Assembly: GCA_008828725.1 (NCBI GenBank)
Contig: MEHQ01002356.1
Location: 621,514 to 685,513, forward strand
Direction: 5' to 3'
DNA from: Saccharina japonica
Taxonomy: Eukaryota > Sar > Phaeophyceae > Laminariales > Laminariaceae
DNA length: 64,000 nucleotides
Position numbers and translations under genes: made by a program. Of this stretch, positions 47,507 to 58,051 are shown piece after piece (position 1 is the stretch's first letter; every line of letters starts with the position of its first letter). Below the pieces are notes generated by a model. That model was not told the origin of the DNA. It searched no databases and worked only from the letters and a program-made list of their open reading frames with translations.

Positions 47507-48047
47507 ATGGGCGCGAAACGCACAAAACAACGACAAAATCTACAGGTAAGTACAAGTAACTATCGTGTCTACAAATCGCCCCGTGTTCCATATTCTCGCT
47601 CTACCTATAGCTACCAGGTTCATCGCAAGGCGTCATTGCCACCTGTCAAACACCAAATACGCGCTTCTCGAACAAATCTCCAATAGCAAGCAACTTTTTC
47701 ACAAACCACAAAAAGCCGCTTCAAAGATATTGGATGGGTCTCGCGATACGGTCCGGCGACCGGTCAAAGCTTGGACCCAACTCAAGCTCCGAGACAAAGG
47801 TGACTTCTAGCCCGCAACACTAAGGTAAGCTGCTCAAGGGACGACGGAAAGCCCAACCAGTGACCGCCTGGTCGAAATTATCCCTAAGCTGTAGCACGTG
47901 CAGGCAGCACTGGTACAGTACGGCATTCACAGATCGGTGAAGGCACAACACTTGAAAGAAAAGTGGAGCAAGGTTACCGATACACGACTCCACAAATCGG
48001 TTGACCAAAGCAACGCCTTAGTATCATCTGTTGCGTGAAAAAGCGCC
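47507..48047 (+). pseudogene. Possible transposase N-terminal helix-turn-helix remnant
   Basis: An ATG at 47507 opens MGAKRTKQRQ, and a consensus donor (CAG followed by GTAAGT) occurs at 47546. After a possible acceptor (CCTATAG, ending at 47610) the frame reads ARRHCHLSNTKYALLEQI, then AASKILDGSRDTVRRPVKAW, to a TAG at 47808-47810. The pattern of a helix ending KIL-G-SRDTV-R-VKAW resembles the DNA-binding helix-turn-helix at the start of Tc1/mariner or related transposases. This is inference from pattern only. The phase fits a donor at 47556 (ACAA before GTAACT) better than the one at 47546. Past the TAG the same frame stays protein-like but holds two more stops before about 48047, so the gene is broken. 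It sits just upstream of the 3' end of the FNIP gene, in convergent orientation. Confidence 0.4.
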
Positions 48048-48051
48048 ATCA

Positions 48052-49412
48052 CTAACTTTCGCTAAAATAATCGCATGTATCAAAGGCGCAGGAATTTGAA
48101 TGCCAACCCCAAACAGATTTGTAGTACTGATGTACACATGGTTCGTCAAACCTGTTTCCGTCGAAGGGCCAGCGCGTTTCGATTGTAGCATTGTAACAAA
48201 CGCCACTAAATATCACAGACTCCAAAGAAGGAGGCCAAATTACCGCCTCCGCTTGCTGGTATACCTTTTTGCTCAACGTCAGCCAGCGCAGCGACTTTGG
48301 CCACACAACACTCTCAATATTCTGGTCAAATTGAGACCCGAACCAAAGTGTTTGCAGAGTGACTGGCCACGTAACGTCGGTGATCGGTTGATTGAAAAAC
48401 TCTCCAAACTCGAGCACGTTCAAGGAAGCTGGCCACTCAACCTGGTCAATTGGATGCCTGAAGAAAGACCCGAAGAATATCTGCTGCAAAGAGTCGGGCC
48501 ATGCCACATCGGCGATCGGTTGGTCGAAGACACGCCCAAAACTCAGCTGCAGCAAAGAAGCGGGCCAGACCACACCGGCGATCGGTTGGTCGAACCCATT
48601 CCCGAAGATCAGCTGCAGCAACGAAGCGGGCCATACCACATCGGTTATCGGTTGGTCAAAGTTCATGCCCAAGGTCAGCTGCAGCAAAGAAGCGGGCCAT
48701 ACGACATCGGTGATCGGTTGGTCGAAAAACCCTCCCAACGTCAGATGCTTCAATAACACCGGCCAAACAGCCGACTTGATCGGCTGCTGGAAATAACCGC
48801 CGAGCGCTAGCCGTTCCAAGGAACGCGGCAACGCCACCCAGTCCACACACTCGTTCTTTAGGCAGCCAAGTGACAACTCCCGAAGGGAAGACGGCCAAGA
48901 TATGCTGCCCATGGTCTTGATGGTCTTGATTGGGGCGTCGTTCAGGCCGAGAAAAGCTTGCATCGCCTCAAAGTAGCTCCTAGGCGAATGCACCAGTCGC
49001 GTGGCCGGCTTCAAGATCGAGTCGTCCCAGCGAGACAACACGGCGACCTCGAATTTTATGTGGCTGTAGTCAACACCGGTCAGCTGCATCCACCTTGCTT
49101 CCTTAAGAAGTATCGCCTCCGAAAGCACAGGCACGAGCATGCCAGCCGGAATTTTCCAATTTACGCCATACGCACGAAGATCAGGCATTCGTCGCGTTTC
49201 TGGGTGCCCGAGGGCGTCACGGAAGGAGTCATCGTCACCCCAAAGGCTGAGTGGCATGCGTTCAGCCACCGTGACCCGCAGCGTACGCACGCCTCGGCAG
49301 GCAACGCAGGCCTCAAAAGAAGCCAGCTGTAACTCCAGTGTGCTCACGTACCACTTTCCTTCTGATGCCTGGCCGAGGGCGACCGTGAAGGCGCCAAGCC
49401 AACGGCCGGAAC
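48052..49412 (-). CDS. FNIP-type 22-residue repeat protein, last exon (5' exons not located)
   Basis: The open frame extends to 49412, about 453 codons, and ends in a stop at 48052. From about the middle to near the end there are some ten tandem 22-residue units of the form F-D-Q-P-I-x-D-V-V-W-P-A-S-L-x-x-L-x-F-G-x-x. The DNA periodicity is 66 bp (for example 48514 to 48580). This is the pattern of FNIP/IP22 repeats, leucine-rich-repeat-like modules known from Dictyostelium and large DNA viruses. They probably stack into a solenoid for protein binding. The first 150 residues have no recognised domain. Reading minus, the frame is preceded by TTTCTGTTTTTTCCAG (about 49428-49413), a textbook acceptor, so the gene has at least one upstream exon that I could not locate. 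No signal peptide is visible in this exon. Confidence 0.85.
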
Positions 49413-49440
49413 CTGGAAAAAACAGAAAGAGAGCAAGCAG
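49413..49440 (-). other. Splice acceptor of the FNIP-repeat gene
   Basis: On the minus strand a pyrimidine-rich tract (CTTGCTCTCTTTCTG, then TTTTTTCCAG) ends directly before an open frame reading Ser-Gly-Arg-Trp-Leu-Gly-Ala-Phe. The frame joins the repeat protein without interruption. Confidence 0.65.
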
Positions 49441-49874
49441 CGGCGGGTACGACTAGTAAAATACGTGCAATGCGAGCCCTTCGTGGATATGTTTCTGCGT
49501 AGGCCCTGTGAGGATCTTTAATTCGGGCCGTGCGAAGAACCGAACTCAAATATCTTCGCAGAAAAATGTGTTCGGTTGACATGCAAGAGATCGAAAACAC
49601 GACGAGGCTCACTCTCCCTCTTTGTCACTAAGTGTATAGAGGGCTAAGTAATCGAACGCGCGAATTGTGGTTGGAGCCGAAAAAACAAGGCGGCAGAAAT
49701 ACGTCGCACGTGTGGCCAGAACCATGTGCATCATAAAGTACTGCGACAGACATGCCAGGTCTGAATATCGTACATTTCGTATACGTTTCGGACTCGATAC
49801 TCTCGGTTGCGCTGAAAGCCCCACGTTGATCATGCTAGCTGATAGCGAAATTTGAGCAACTTGTAGACAACAGC

Positions 49875-50197
49875 GGCACCTTCGTTTTTCTTTTTTATCA
49901 TCCCATTCAGTACCGTCGCCCGCCTTTCCTCTCTCGTTCATAGCCGTCACTCAGATCCGGGGTCACCAAGTAGGCTCTTCTCCCTCCTCCGCACTACGGT
50001 TCTTGCCTTGCATATTTTCGCGAGAATACTCCAGCCTCTTCTTCCCTCGTTGACTTACATCGAATTGCGTCTGCCCACGCTACTATTTATGGGCTCTCTC
50101 AGCAAATGATCTCAAACGTCTGAATCACGCCAGGTTCGAACCTCAAAAAAAACATTTGTAGCATTCAAGGGTACCACTAGACTATTGGGGCGACCGA
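49875..50197 (-). mobile_element. tRNA-derived SINE, copy D
   Basis: On the minus strand the head begins TCGGTCGCCCCAATAGTCTA and has the clearest promoter boxes of the family: A box TAGTCTAGTGG and B box GGTTCGAACCT about 50 bp apart. The body follows with GTAGCGTGGGCAGACGCAAT, ATTCTCGCGA, CAAGGCAAGAACCGTAGTGC, AGAAGAGCCTACTTGGTGAC, and GGATCTGAGTGACGGC. It ends in a short A-rich tail near 49885. Confidence 0.8.
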
Positions 50198-51412
50198 TGT
50201 AGACGAACAATTGCCACACGCATTTTGCATTGTGACAGCACGGACATGATGCCCTGAAAGCGCCTCCTGACGGCTAATGCTGTGCTTTGCTAAAACCCGT
50301 CACAATACAGTCTGCCTTCGAGGCCGCCTGGTACATGAATCATTCACGAACAAACCGAAACAAACATGCTGTGCCGCACCGCACATACTAGGCCAACAAA
50401 AACTACGTTTGGAGTTTGAGGCGTGTTTCAATGGAACCTATATTGGCTAGGGTGGCGATGTGAACTATTTACGGTAGAAAACCCACTTTTACATGGACGG
50501 AAAACGGCAACCAGTCTCGATATTTAGTACGCCTTTGAAATCGATGCAACTAAACCGTACAGTGTTTCGAGCGTTTCAGAGCAGTCCTGCTCAACCCAAA
50601 CAAAATACACAACCATTTCGTGTATACAGGCTGCTCACCGTACGAGTGACAGGGATACAAGTCGGCAGCCCAAACTCTTCACCGCTACATCACTCAGTGT
50701 TGCGCAACACGCCCACGATCATCAACGGCGACAAGTAACTTTACCAACTTTACTGCGGTAAGTATCAGATGCGGAATGCTAGCGGTGACTCGACACACAC
50801 ACTCGATGGCTCTAAACCAGCAACCAAACTCCAAATGAGTAGGGTTTGCAAAAGGAGGCCGAACCGTGCAGCTGTAGGGGTTGCACTTGGGGGCCAACTG
50901 ATTTGTAATTGACGGCGTCTCTCAACTAAGGCGTTACACATCACCTTGAACTCCAATGTGTAGTATGCCAGACAGTACAGTTTATGTCAGATGCCTATAT
51001 ACGTGAAACACATTTATGTGTACATTAAACTTAGCTTATATAGCACTCCAAAGTCGTTGTTGGATGTGGTGTAGAACTCCATCAATGAGAGACCTCAAAA
51101 TGGTTTAGATGGTACCGCTGCTCAAGTACTAATGCTGCTGTCAGTAGCAAGAAGCCTGCCGGTACGTGGCGTACGCACCGTATTAGCGAACCGCCATAAT
51201 ATATTGGCGCTTGCATTTCGGGCTCATCCAACTCCTACCGGCACAATGCCACATAAATGTTACCTGGTATGCGGTATGCGATGATAGACTACATTCTGGA
51301 TAACCGCTTACAGTGCCAGACGAGCAATACTGATGTCGATGGTGCTGTCAGAGTGATGGTCTGGTTTAGGTTGGCCTACAAAATGGCCAGCATACAGGCA
51401 GTAGTAGTACGG
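50198..51412. other. Intergenic, nothing recognised
   Basis: No frame above 81 codons and no repeat shared with the rest of the window. Confidence 0.4.
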
Positions 51413-51640
51413 TATACGTTACTACTACGACTGCTGTAAGACACTCATAGCCAATATTCTCCGTCCTCCCGTCAGTCGCAGTGTGGGATATACAATACCA
51501 GATACGTCATGCCCAATCGGACACGGCCCAAACGTTGCTGTTAACAGACACATCCTGCCTATTGGTAGAGTTGGGTATCGTTCGGTAGAACTACAGGCAC
51601 AAAACAAGAACGTCATACACGTAAATCGTATACGGTACCC
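51413..51640 (+). repeat. Dispersed repeat R5, plus-strand copy
   Basis: Matches the reverse complement of 62095-62315 over about 220 bp. Shared words include TACTACGACTGCT, TTCTCCGTCCTCCCGTCAGT, TCGGACACGGCCCA, CCTATTGGTAGAGTTGGGT, and GAACTACAGGCACAAAACAA. Both copies translate a similar peptide (SVLPSVAV), so it may derive from a coding element, but no family is recognised. Confidence 0.7.
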
Positions 51641-52472
51641 TCGTGGACCCCGTCATTTATTTTGCGTTTGTAATTTTGGGGTATAATCGCATGTACCCAT
51701 CTACTTGGTATTTCAGTACTCCAGATATACTCGAGGGAACGCAGACGTTTCATCTGTGTTTTCACCGCAGGTGCCCGCGAGCAGCAGCTCTTCAGCGTTT
51801 GGTGCACTCCGGTTTGGGTATTCGCGAGTACTCACAGTCAGTTATTTCAGCGTTTTTTTGTATGCTCCATGTACTCACTAGTTATCAGTTATATCTGTTT
51901 TTAATTTGTTCTCCAGGTACACTCGAGCACTCAGTCATTGTTCATACTTTGTTTCGGACAACAGAAGTACTACTCTAATACACGTGCTCGCGAGTACTCA
52001 ATCATTCCAGCTCCTATTGATAGTAGTCCAGGGTCTCCCCTCAAATACGTCACCGGGACCGGCGTGCAGCCTGCTCTGAACGCGGTTGGTATGGAAACCC
52101 CTATTTTGAACTTAATTGGAACGTTGACGTGCTGCGGACTGCGTGCAAGCACCAGAGCAGCAGCAGGCAAGCGAAACAGCAGAAAAGGGAAGGCCCGTTC
52201 CCCTCACCTTTTCATTTTATTGTCGTCTTGCGATGCTCTTGTTTGCGTTTTCTCACCATCGGTGTCTTCGTTAAAGTCATTTCGACTGGAAATTACGGGC
52301 CGTGCTGACCGATACACGGTGTCTGGCTACAGGTCTACGCTAAAGGAAGTTAAAGTGCCACTATTCCACCGGCACACCCACAAAATCGACCGCTCAAATA
52401 CAATATACTCTTGCAGTTTCAGCAGCGCGTATGACATGCAATGGGTGTTAAAAAAACACATCACTCCTACTA

Positions 52473-53230
52473 GGAGCCGTTCCTAGTGAAAAAAAGAAGA
52501 ACACGATTCGTGACGTGTTGGCATGACAAAATATCACCATTCGTCATATTTCTTTCCAAACGAAAATAGGTGTTTTTTTGTCACGTTTCGTGATATTTGA
52601 AAAAATTGTCAAAAATCTGATATTTTCGAATCCAACGGGGTTTGAGGGTGGGGCCAACTCTCGCATGTAGGTCACGGCCAGGCCGTGCCGGGCAGACCGC
52701 GCCCGACCCGGTCCGTGATTCAAATCATGGATGGAGGCCCGATACGGTCTATGATATTCCAACCTCACGCGCCGTCGACCAGGCCAGGTCCGCGCGAGGT
52801 CCTAATCTCTCTTGACATGCCGTCTCCTCTGCCTGGCCTATGAGATTTCCAAATTAGTTTCGCTTTTTCTTCGCGCTGTGTCTCCTCCTCGAGATTTCGA
52901 GGCCGCAGCGTGCTCGTTAGCCCACACCCAGCAGTGTCTTTAGGCAGCCGCTCGCTGCTCACAATTGGCGTACGAAGCAGGTCCTCCCATGCACCTATAC
53001 CAGCCACCGGATGCCGTTAGTGTCGGGTGGGTTACGTAGTGCCTTCATCAGGCGTATTTTGAGCCAAGACAAATGTCATGAATCGTTATTTTGTTTTTGT
53101 TAAGGAACTTTTTCACAAAATTGGGGTCATGAATCGTGAGGTTTTTGTCGCGAATCACCGACAAAACTAAAACGTTTCACGACAACAAACCTCACGAATC
53201 GTGATTGTTTTCGTTCGTTAAGAATGGCCC
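52473..53230 (-). mobile_element. DNA transposon, possibly PIF/Harbinger-like, 0.76 kb
   Basis: The ends read GGAGCCGTTCCTAGTGAA on the left and, reverse-complemented, GGGCCATTCTTAACGAA on the right. Each is followed inward by CACGATTCGTGA. The flanking triplets are CTA and TTA, close to the TWA duplication of PIF/Harbinger elements, but they are not identical. Subterminal zones repeat CACGATTCGTG and GATTCATGAC. The minus strand encodes LLRTPIVSSERLPKDTAGCG in an open frame (52765-53007), and a related peptide occurs in the second copy at 54.8 kb. Confidence 0.5.
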
Positions 53231-54084
53231 TTAAAGAACAGGAGGGCGATACATTCTGTATGACGCGAACTGAGGGGTGGGAGGTGGTCGGTACGATTTC
53301 ATTTTATATTTTTTCGGTCTCCTTTCGGTTATTCACCCAGACAAGACGGTTTTTGTTTGTAGAAAATGTTAGTTGAAGGTGACCTGTCTGTGTTCCGCTG
53401 TAGCCGGTCCGGTAAGACCAATGACATTTATACAATGGGGACTCCACTGAAGTACTTCGCCGCCCAGCGATTGAGCTATATTCTTTAGAGTTGGCCAGGT
53501 ATTTGATATTTAATCACCCTTGAGTTACGAACACTAATCCTTACAGCACGGGCATGCTCGTGCTTTAGCACTTTGCGTCACTACGAATAGAGGGTTTTGA
53601 ATTTAAACAAAGGGGTAGTCCCCACCCCAAAGTCCAGATAGCTTCATTACGAAAGTTGCTGGCAACCTAAGATCAGGATTTTCGAGTATTTTCTCCTGCC
53701 AAGTTCGGTGTTTCGGTGTAGTTGCGACTCATGCAATCCATTTCATATGTCCGCAATATGTTTAAGGATAGTATGTTATCTGTATTATTATGCAGGGAAA
53801 TGGCAGGATCACGCCGGCCGCAACAGCGGGAACCCTCGCCGGATGCCGGAGGGGATATCGGTGGAAGGGGAAGGGGTGGGTGATTCCCACGACGAGGTGG
53901 GCCTGGCGAGAGGGGGGACATCGAGAAGTGTTTCTACGCGACCCCAGGTAACACCAGTACGGCGAAATGACATTTCTCCAGACACTGTGGCTGTAGCGGG
54001 GGGGGGTCTGGGGGGTCGGAGGGAAGGCGACGTGTTAGGCACGCTAAACGGGTATAAATGATCTATGCACGCGCATGGCACCAG

Positions 54085-54101
54085 CCCCCCCCCCCCCCCC
54101 C
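54085..54101. repeat. Homopolymer C run, 17 bp
   Basis: An uninterrupted run of C between the two DNA-transposon copies at 52.5 and 54.5 kb. Confidence 0.9.
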
Positions 54102-54305
54102 ACCCTCGCGACCCAAACCTCGAGTGATAAATTGCTGGAGACTAGAGGATAGTACGCCTGTATCTGTCGACGCGTTGCCTTCAAATATGTGATAGATACT
54201 CGAGTGTCCGGCCCCTTCATATATCAGCGGATAACCACGACGCATCGACATAACAGTGTTCGGTTGCTATTTTTCTGTCGTGACGTTGACGGATGGACGC
54301 CACAG

Positions 54306-57300
54306 GCGGAGGCCTTGGACGTTTGCACCCGTCGACCACGGACGAGCTCGGACAAACCTCGCGGATTTCGGAAGGACGTCAAACTTTGCGCCGTGATGGT
54401 GATATCCTTCCGAGATCCGGTGAGTTGAGGTCGCGTATCAGGTCCTGCAACCCCGCTGCCGACGTCCTGACACTGGGTTCGTTGTGTTTATCAAGTAGCG
54501 GAACATCAAAATTTTGCAATAATGGGGTCCGTATAAGCCCCGTTTCTAACGAACTACGAATATCACGTTAGCGATGTTTTTTTTCGAGCATCGCTATTTT
54601 TTATGTCATGATTCACGACTAAAACCTCGTAATGCATGACGCTCCGTGTTTCACAATTTCCATAAAACAACGAAATCACGATTCATGACATTTTGCCGTC
54701 GGTTAATATGCGCCTGATGAAGGCACTGCGTAACACACCCGACACAAACGGTACCCGATCGCCGGTGTAGGGCCATGGCAGGCCCCTGGTTCGTACGCCG
54801 ATTGTGGACAGTGAGCGGCTGCCTAAAAGCACTGCTGGGTGCGGGCTTACGAAGCGACTTCGGTCACTGGGATATTTCATGAAAATAAAACTTTACCTAC
54901 CATCCCCCTGTCGTTCCTATGATACACGAGTAACTAAGTCGGGCTCTGAAGCGTACCCCCCCCCTCCCTGGCCAGCGTGTGCCAGCCAGTTGCACACTAA
55001 CACCAGCAATACTGTTGTATATCTTCGGTACACACGGCCTGAAAAATTTGAACCTTCCCGATATGTGCTAAACCTTTCCTTACCGGACCTTTGTCGTCTA
55101 GTCGGGTACTTGAAACATAACAGTTTATCAGGATCCCTATGTTCTTTGACCATCTGCAACATATGAACCTTCCACGATCATCCGCCGCCCGTTGCCGAAA
55201 ATACCCGAGTACATGCGTACAGGTGCCCGCCGTTTACTGGGGCACCTGACACATGCTGTGGTCGCTGTTAACAACGTGTTATTACGACGCCCGCATATCG
55301 CCAGATCGATCCGCTGTGTACAGAAGTAGCAGGCAGCAGCAGCCCACAACGAGCGTCACGCACGACCCCCCCCCCCCCCCCCCACCTCCCGCCCCGCCTC
55401 CGCGTGGACGACGTAGCAGCAGGAGCGCATGAAGCAGTCACGGAGCACCACCCCTTTCCATCACCCATATGTATTGTAGAGTACAGCCGCCATGCGACTG
55501 TTGCTTGCATATCAATTCGATGGTGTACCGCAGCAGCAGCAGTAGCAGCAGTCGCGTAGGACCATCCCACCCCGTTACTGTTGCTTGCTATTTTATCAGG
55601 ACGCACTGTTCTTTTTTGTTGCCCAGTCAAGCAAGCGAGAGTACTGCTGTGTCTCAGTCCTGCCACAACAAAATAACAGAACAACATCCACGTCGCGTCA
55701 CCCCGCCGGCAGGCTTTCATCACCTGCGAACAATAAACATCCAAGTCGTCGTCCCGTATGTTCTACCTGTCGCTGCGACCATTTACTAACTGACAGGTCT
55801 ATGGGCAGTTTTTCAAGACCGTGGTGACCAAGGTCCGCGAAAAGGAAGACATTGATGCCAACGGCTTCCTCATCGAGGATAATGGCATGCACAAGTGAGT
55901 CGTTTACGGCTTCCAAGCGACGCCTTGCTTTGTGTAGTTTGGCGGTGGGAAAACGATTGTGCCGTGTTTGGTGAAACATGACGCCGACCCGTCGTAGAGA
56001 ACGGGGCCCCTATAACTTCCTCAAGTTACTGTTGTTGACGTGGACGTCGGCCCTATGAATTGTCTCGACTTCTGCAGTGGCATCGGTCTTGAACAGGCAT
56101 GTACGCTCCCCTCCCCGTCTCTGACTCGAGGTCGACGGCCATATCATGCTGAGCGTCCTAGTCGTAAACTTGGAACGCGATCATTAGCCTTATACAAACC
56201 GCCCGTCGCCTTGACGCCTTCAAGACTTGTCCTCTGTCGTAGTGTCATGAACGACACTATCATCTCAATATGGGGCCTAGAGCGGGGGCGCCTCGTCCGA
56301 GGTGAGGAAGTAAGAATGGGTAAGGAGATACTACGTTTGTAGGGCTCGCAGCAAACGGCCAGTGACAGCACCACGGGCATTTCCACCACTACCCACATTC
56401 CCCAAGCTTTCATGTTCGATCACGTAATACTTCCGAAGCTCATCGGCGACCGCTAATACCCTCGTGTTTGCGCGACGTGATCATTGTATACGCCGACGGT
56501 CCCTGGCCTCCCGAGACCCGCGCTTTAACAGGGTTGGGCGTCACAAGCTCACTGGTGGGCACATTCAAGGCATGGAGTCGAGTCTTGCCCGCGAACTCGT
56601 TGGCAAGTTCGTCCAGGACATGAGCCGCTCCGGCGCCGGGGACCAACTGGTGCGTACGCGACATCCCGGGCTGGATAGGCGGACGTCGGTTTGTAGCGCA
56701 AACAGTCCTGACGTTGGACTTTTTTCTGGGGCAACTGGTTCCGTGTTTTTCGAGCCGCTCACACCCATGAAAAACAAAAACAACGCCTCTTCACGTACTT
56801 TAATAGGGCATAGGGTTCACGATTTGTCTTCTTTAGAGCCCGACAAAAAAATACTGATATGCCGGGTGGCCCACGAAGTTCCTTGATCAGCGACATCGTA
56901 CGAAATAACATGAGACGTACAGTAGTATTTTCCTTGTGGGACAGGCGAAAGAGATTGCAGTCGCGAGTCTTTGGCTTTTCTTGTTGATTACGATTAGCTA
57001 TTGTTCCTGTTTGGGCGTGCGAAGGGATTATTCGCGGTTACCGGATACAGCAAGGAAGTGTTCAATGTTGAAAAAAACAACATATTTGTATATTTCGGGC
57101 ATCAAGCAACGCTTCGTTGGCAAGACTCGACCGAAACGTTCGGGGCTTTCATCGTTGTATTAGACCGGAAACGTGGTTTAGGGGCTTTCATCGTTGTGCT
57201 CCCATGCGGAAATGAGATCGGCGAAGAGTGTTGTCACTGCCGACCTCAATTCGTTCCGTATATGCTGGCCCACCCCCCAAATATATATCATGCCGCTCAC

Positions 57301-58051
57301 GACATGGGGTAGCCCATCTGAGGCCCGTCTTGTTTGTTTGTTCCAGTTCTTGAAGGTCAAACAGCCCCACCTTCCCCTATAGTACCTATAACTGACACCT
57401 TAACCTCCCGCGTCCGCACCCTCACAGCGGGCAGGGTTTCTAGTTGACGACCCGAACGACCATAACAGGGACAACGACGCCAGAAAACAATGCGCCGCGG
57501 CCATCGAGGGTGTCCTGGACGACTCCGACGATGGGGCCGATAAGGGGATTGACACCGACAGCGACTCGGACGGCAGCACAGCTGCCAGCGAGACGCCTAG
57601 GTTGGACGTCGACCTATCCTGCGAGGCGGTCGTGCCGACGGGTGTTCGTACCGCCGGCGGTTCCGGCCGGGGCAGGACACAGGGCTTGGCACGGGGCGGG
57701 GGACGGGCCCTGGGTCGGGTATGGGGGCAGAGCCCGGGTCGAGCCCCAGGCCGGGGCCTGGGTCGGGGTGGAGGTCGGAGCCCGGGTCGGACCCCAGGCC
57801 GGGGCCCGAGTCGAGGTCCAGGCTGGGGCCAGGGCCGGGGCTGTGGAGCGGATATGTCAGCGGAGGACGGCCGTGGTGGCGACGCGATCCAAGCTACGAG
57901 TACACGCGCCAGCCGAGGACGTAGCCCGCCCACTAAGAAAAGCATTCCGACGGTGACGAACATGCTGGAGTCACCGCATACGAAAGCTGAGCTGGAGCGG
58001 AAATCGATACGGAGTGCCGCAGGCAGGCTTGTAGGTGCGACGGAAATATGA
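54306..58051 (+). CDS. Candidate multi-exon gene of unknown function
   Basis: Four open segments are bounded by good splice signals, and their phases agree. Segment 0, 54306-54419, ends before GTGAGT (weakest). Exon a, 55797-55894, follows CTGACAG and precedes GTGAGT. Exon b, 56532-56649, follows TTTAACAG and precedes GTGCGT. Exon c, 57428-58051, follows CCTCACAG and ends in TGA. Exon a ends two bases into a codon and exon b supplies the third. The b/c junction falls between codons. Exon a encodes GQFFKTVVTKVREKEDIDAN, and exon b contains GMESSLARELVGKFVQDMSR. Exon c begins RAGFLVDDPNDHN, then an acidic Asp/Ser run (DSDDGADKGIDTDSDSDG), a Gly-Arg-Pro-rich repetitive stretch (about 57660-57840), and a Lys/Arg-rich end. 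The 5' start was not found. Intron lengths of about 0.6-1.4 kb suit a brown alga. The family is not recognised. Confidence 0.45.
54537..54890 (+). mobile_element. Second, truncated copy of the 52.5-kb DNA transposon
   Basis: Starts AGCCCCGTTTCTAACGAAC, like the right end of the element at 52473-53230. It then shares ATGATTCACGAC, CGATTCATGACATT, GCGCCTGATGAAGGCACTGC and a frame with RTPIVDSERLPKSTAGCGLT. Similarity stops near 54890 with no matching end, so it is truncated. It would lie inside an intron of the candidate gene at 54306-58051. Confidence 0.5.
55366..55383. repeat. Homopolymer C run, 18 bp
   Basis: One of several long C runs on the plus strand (others at 16281-16297, 19228-19240 and 54085-54101). 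Confidence 0.9.

Noticed and set aside
57400..57963. 187-codon minus-strand Pro/Arg-rich frame
   Set aside because: It is antisense to exon c of the candidate gene. The plus strand has a fitting splice acceptor and an acidic run typical of real protein, while the minus strand is a PRPG-type shadow of a repetitive GC-rich stretch.
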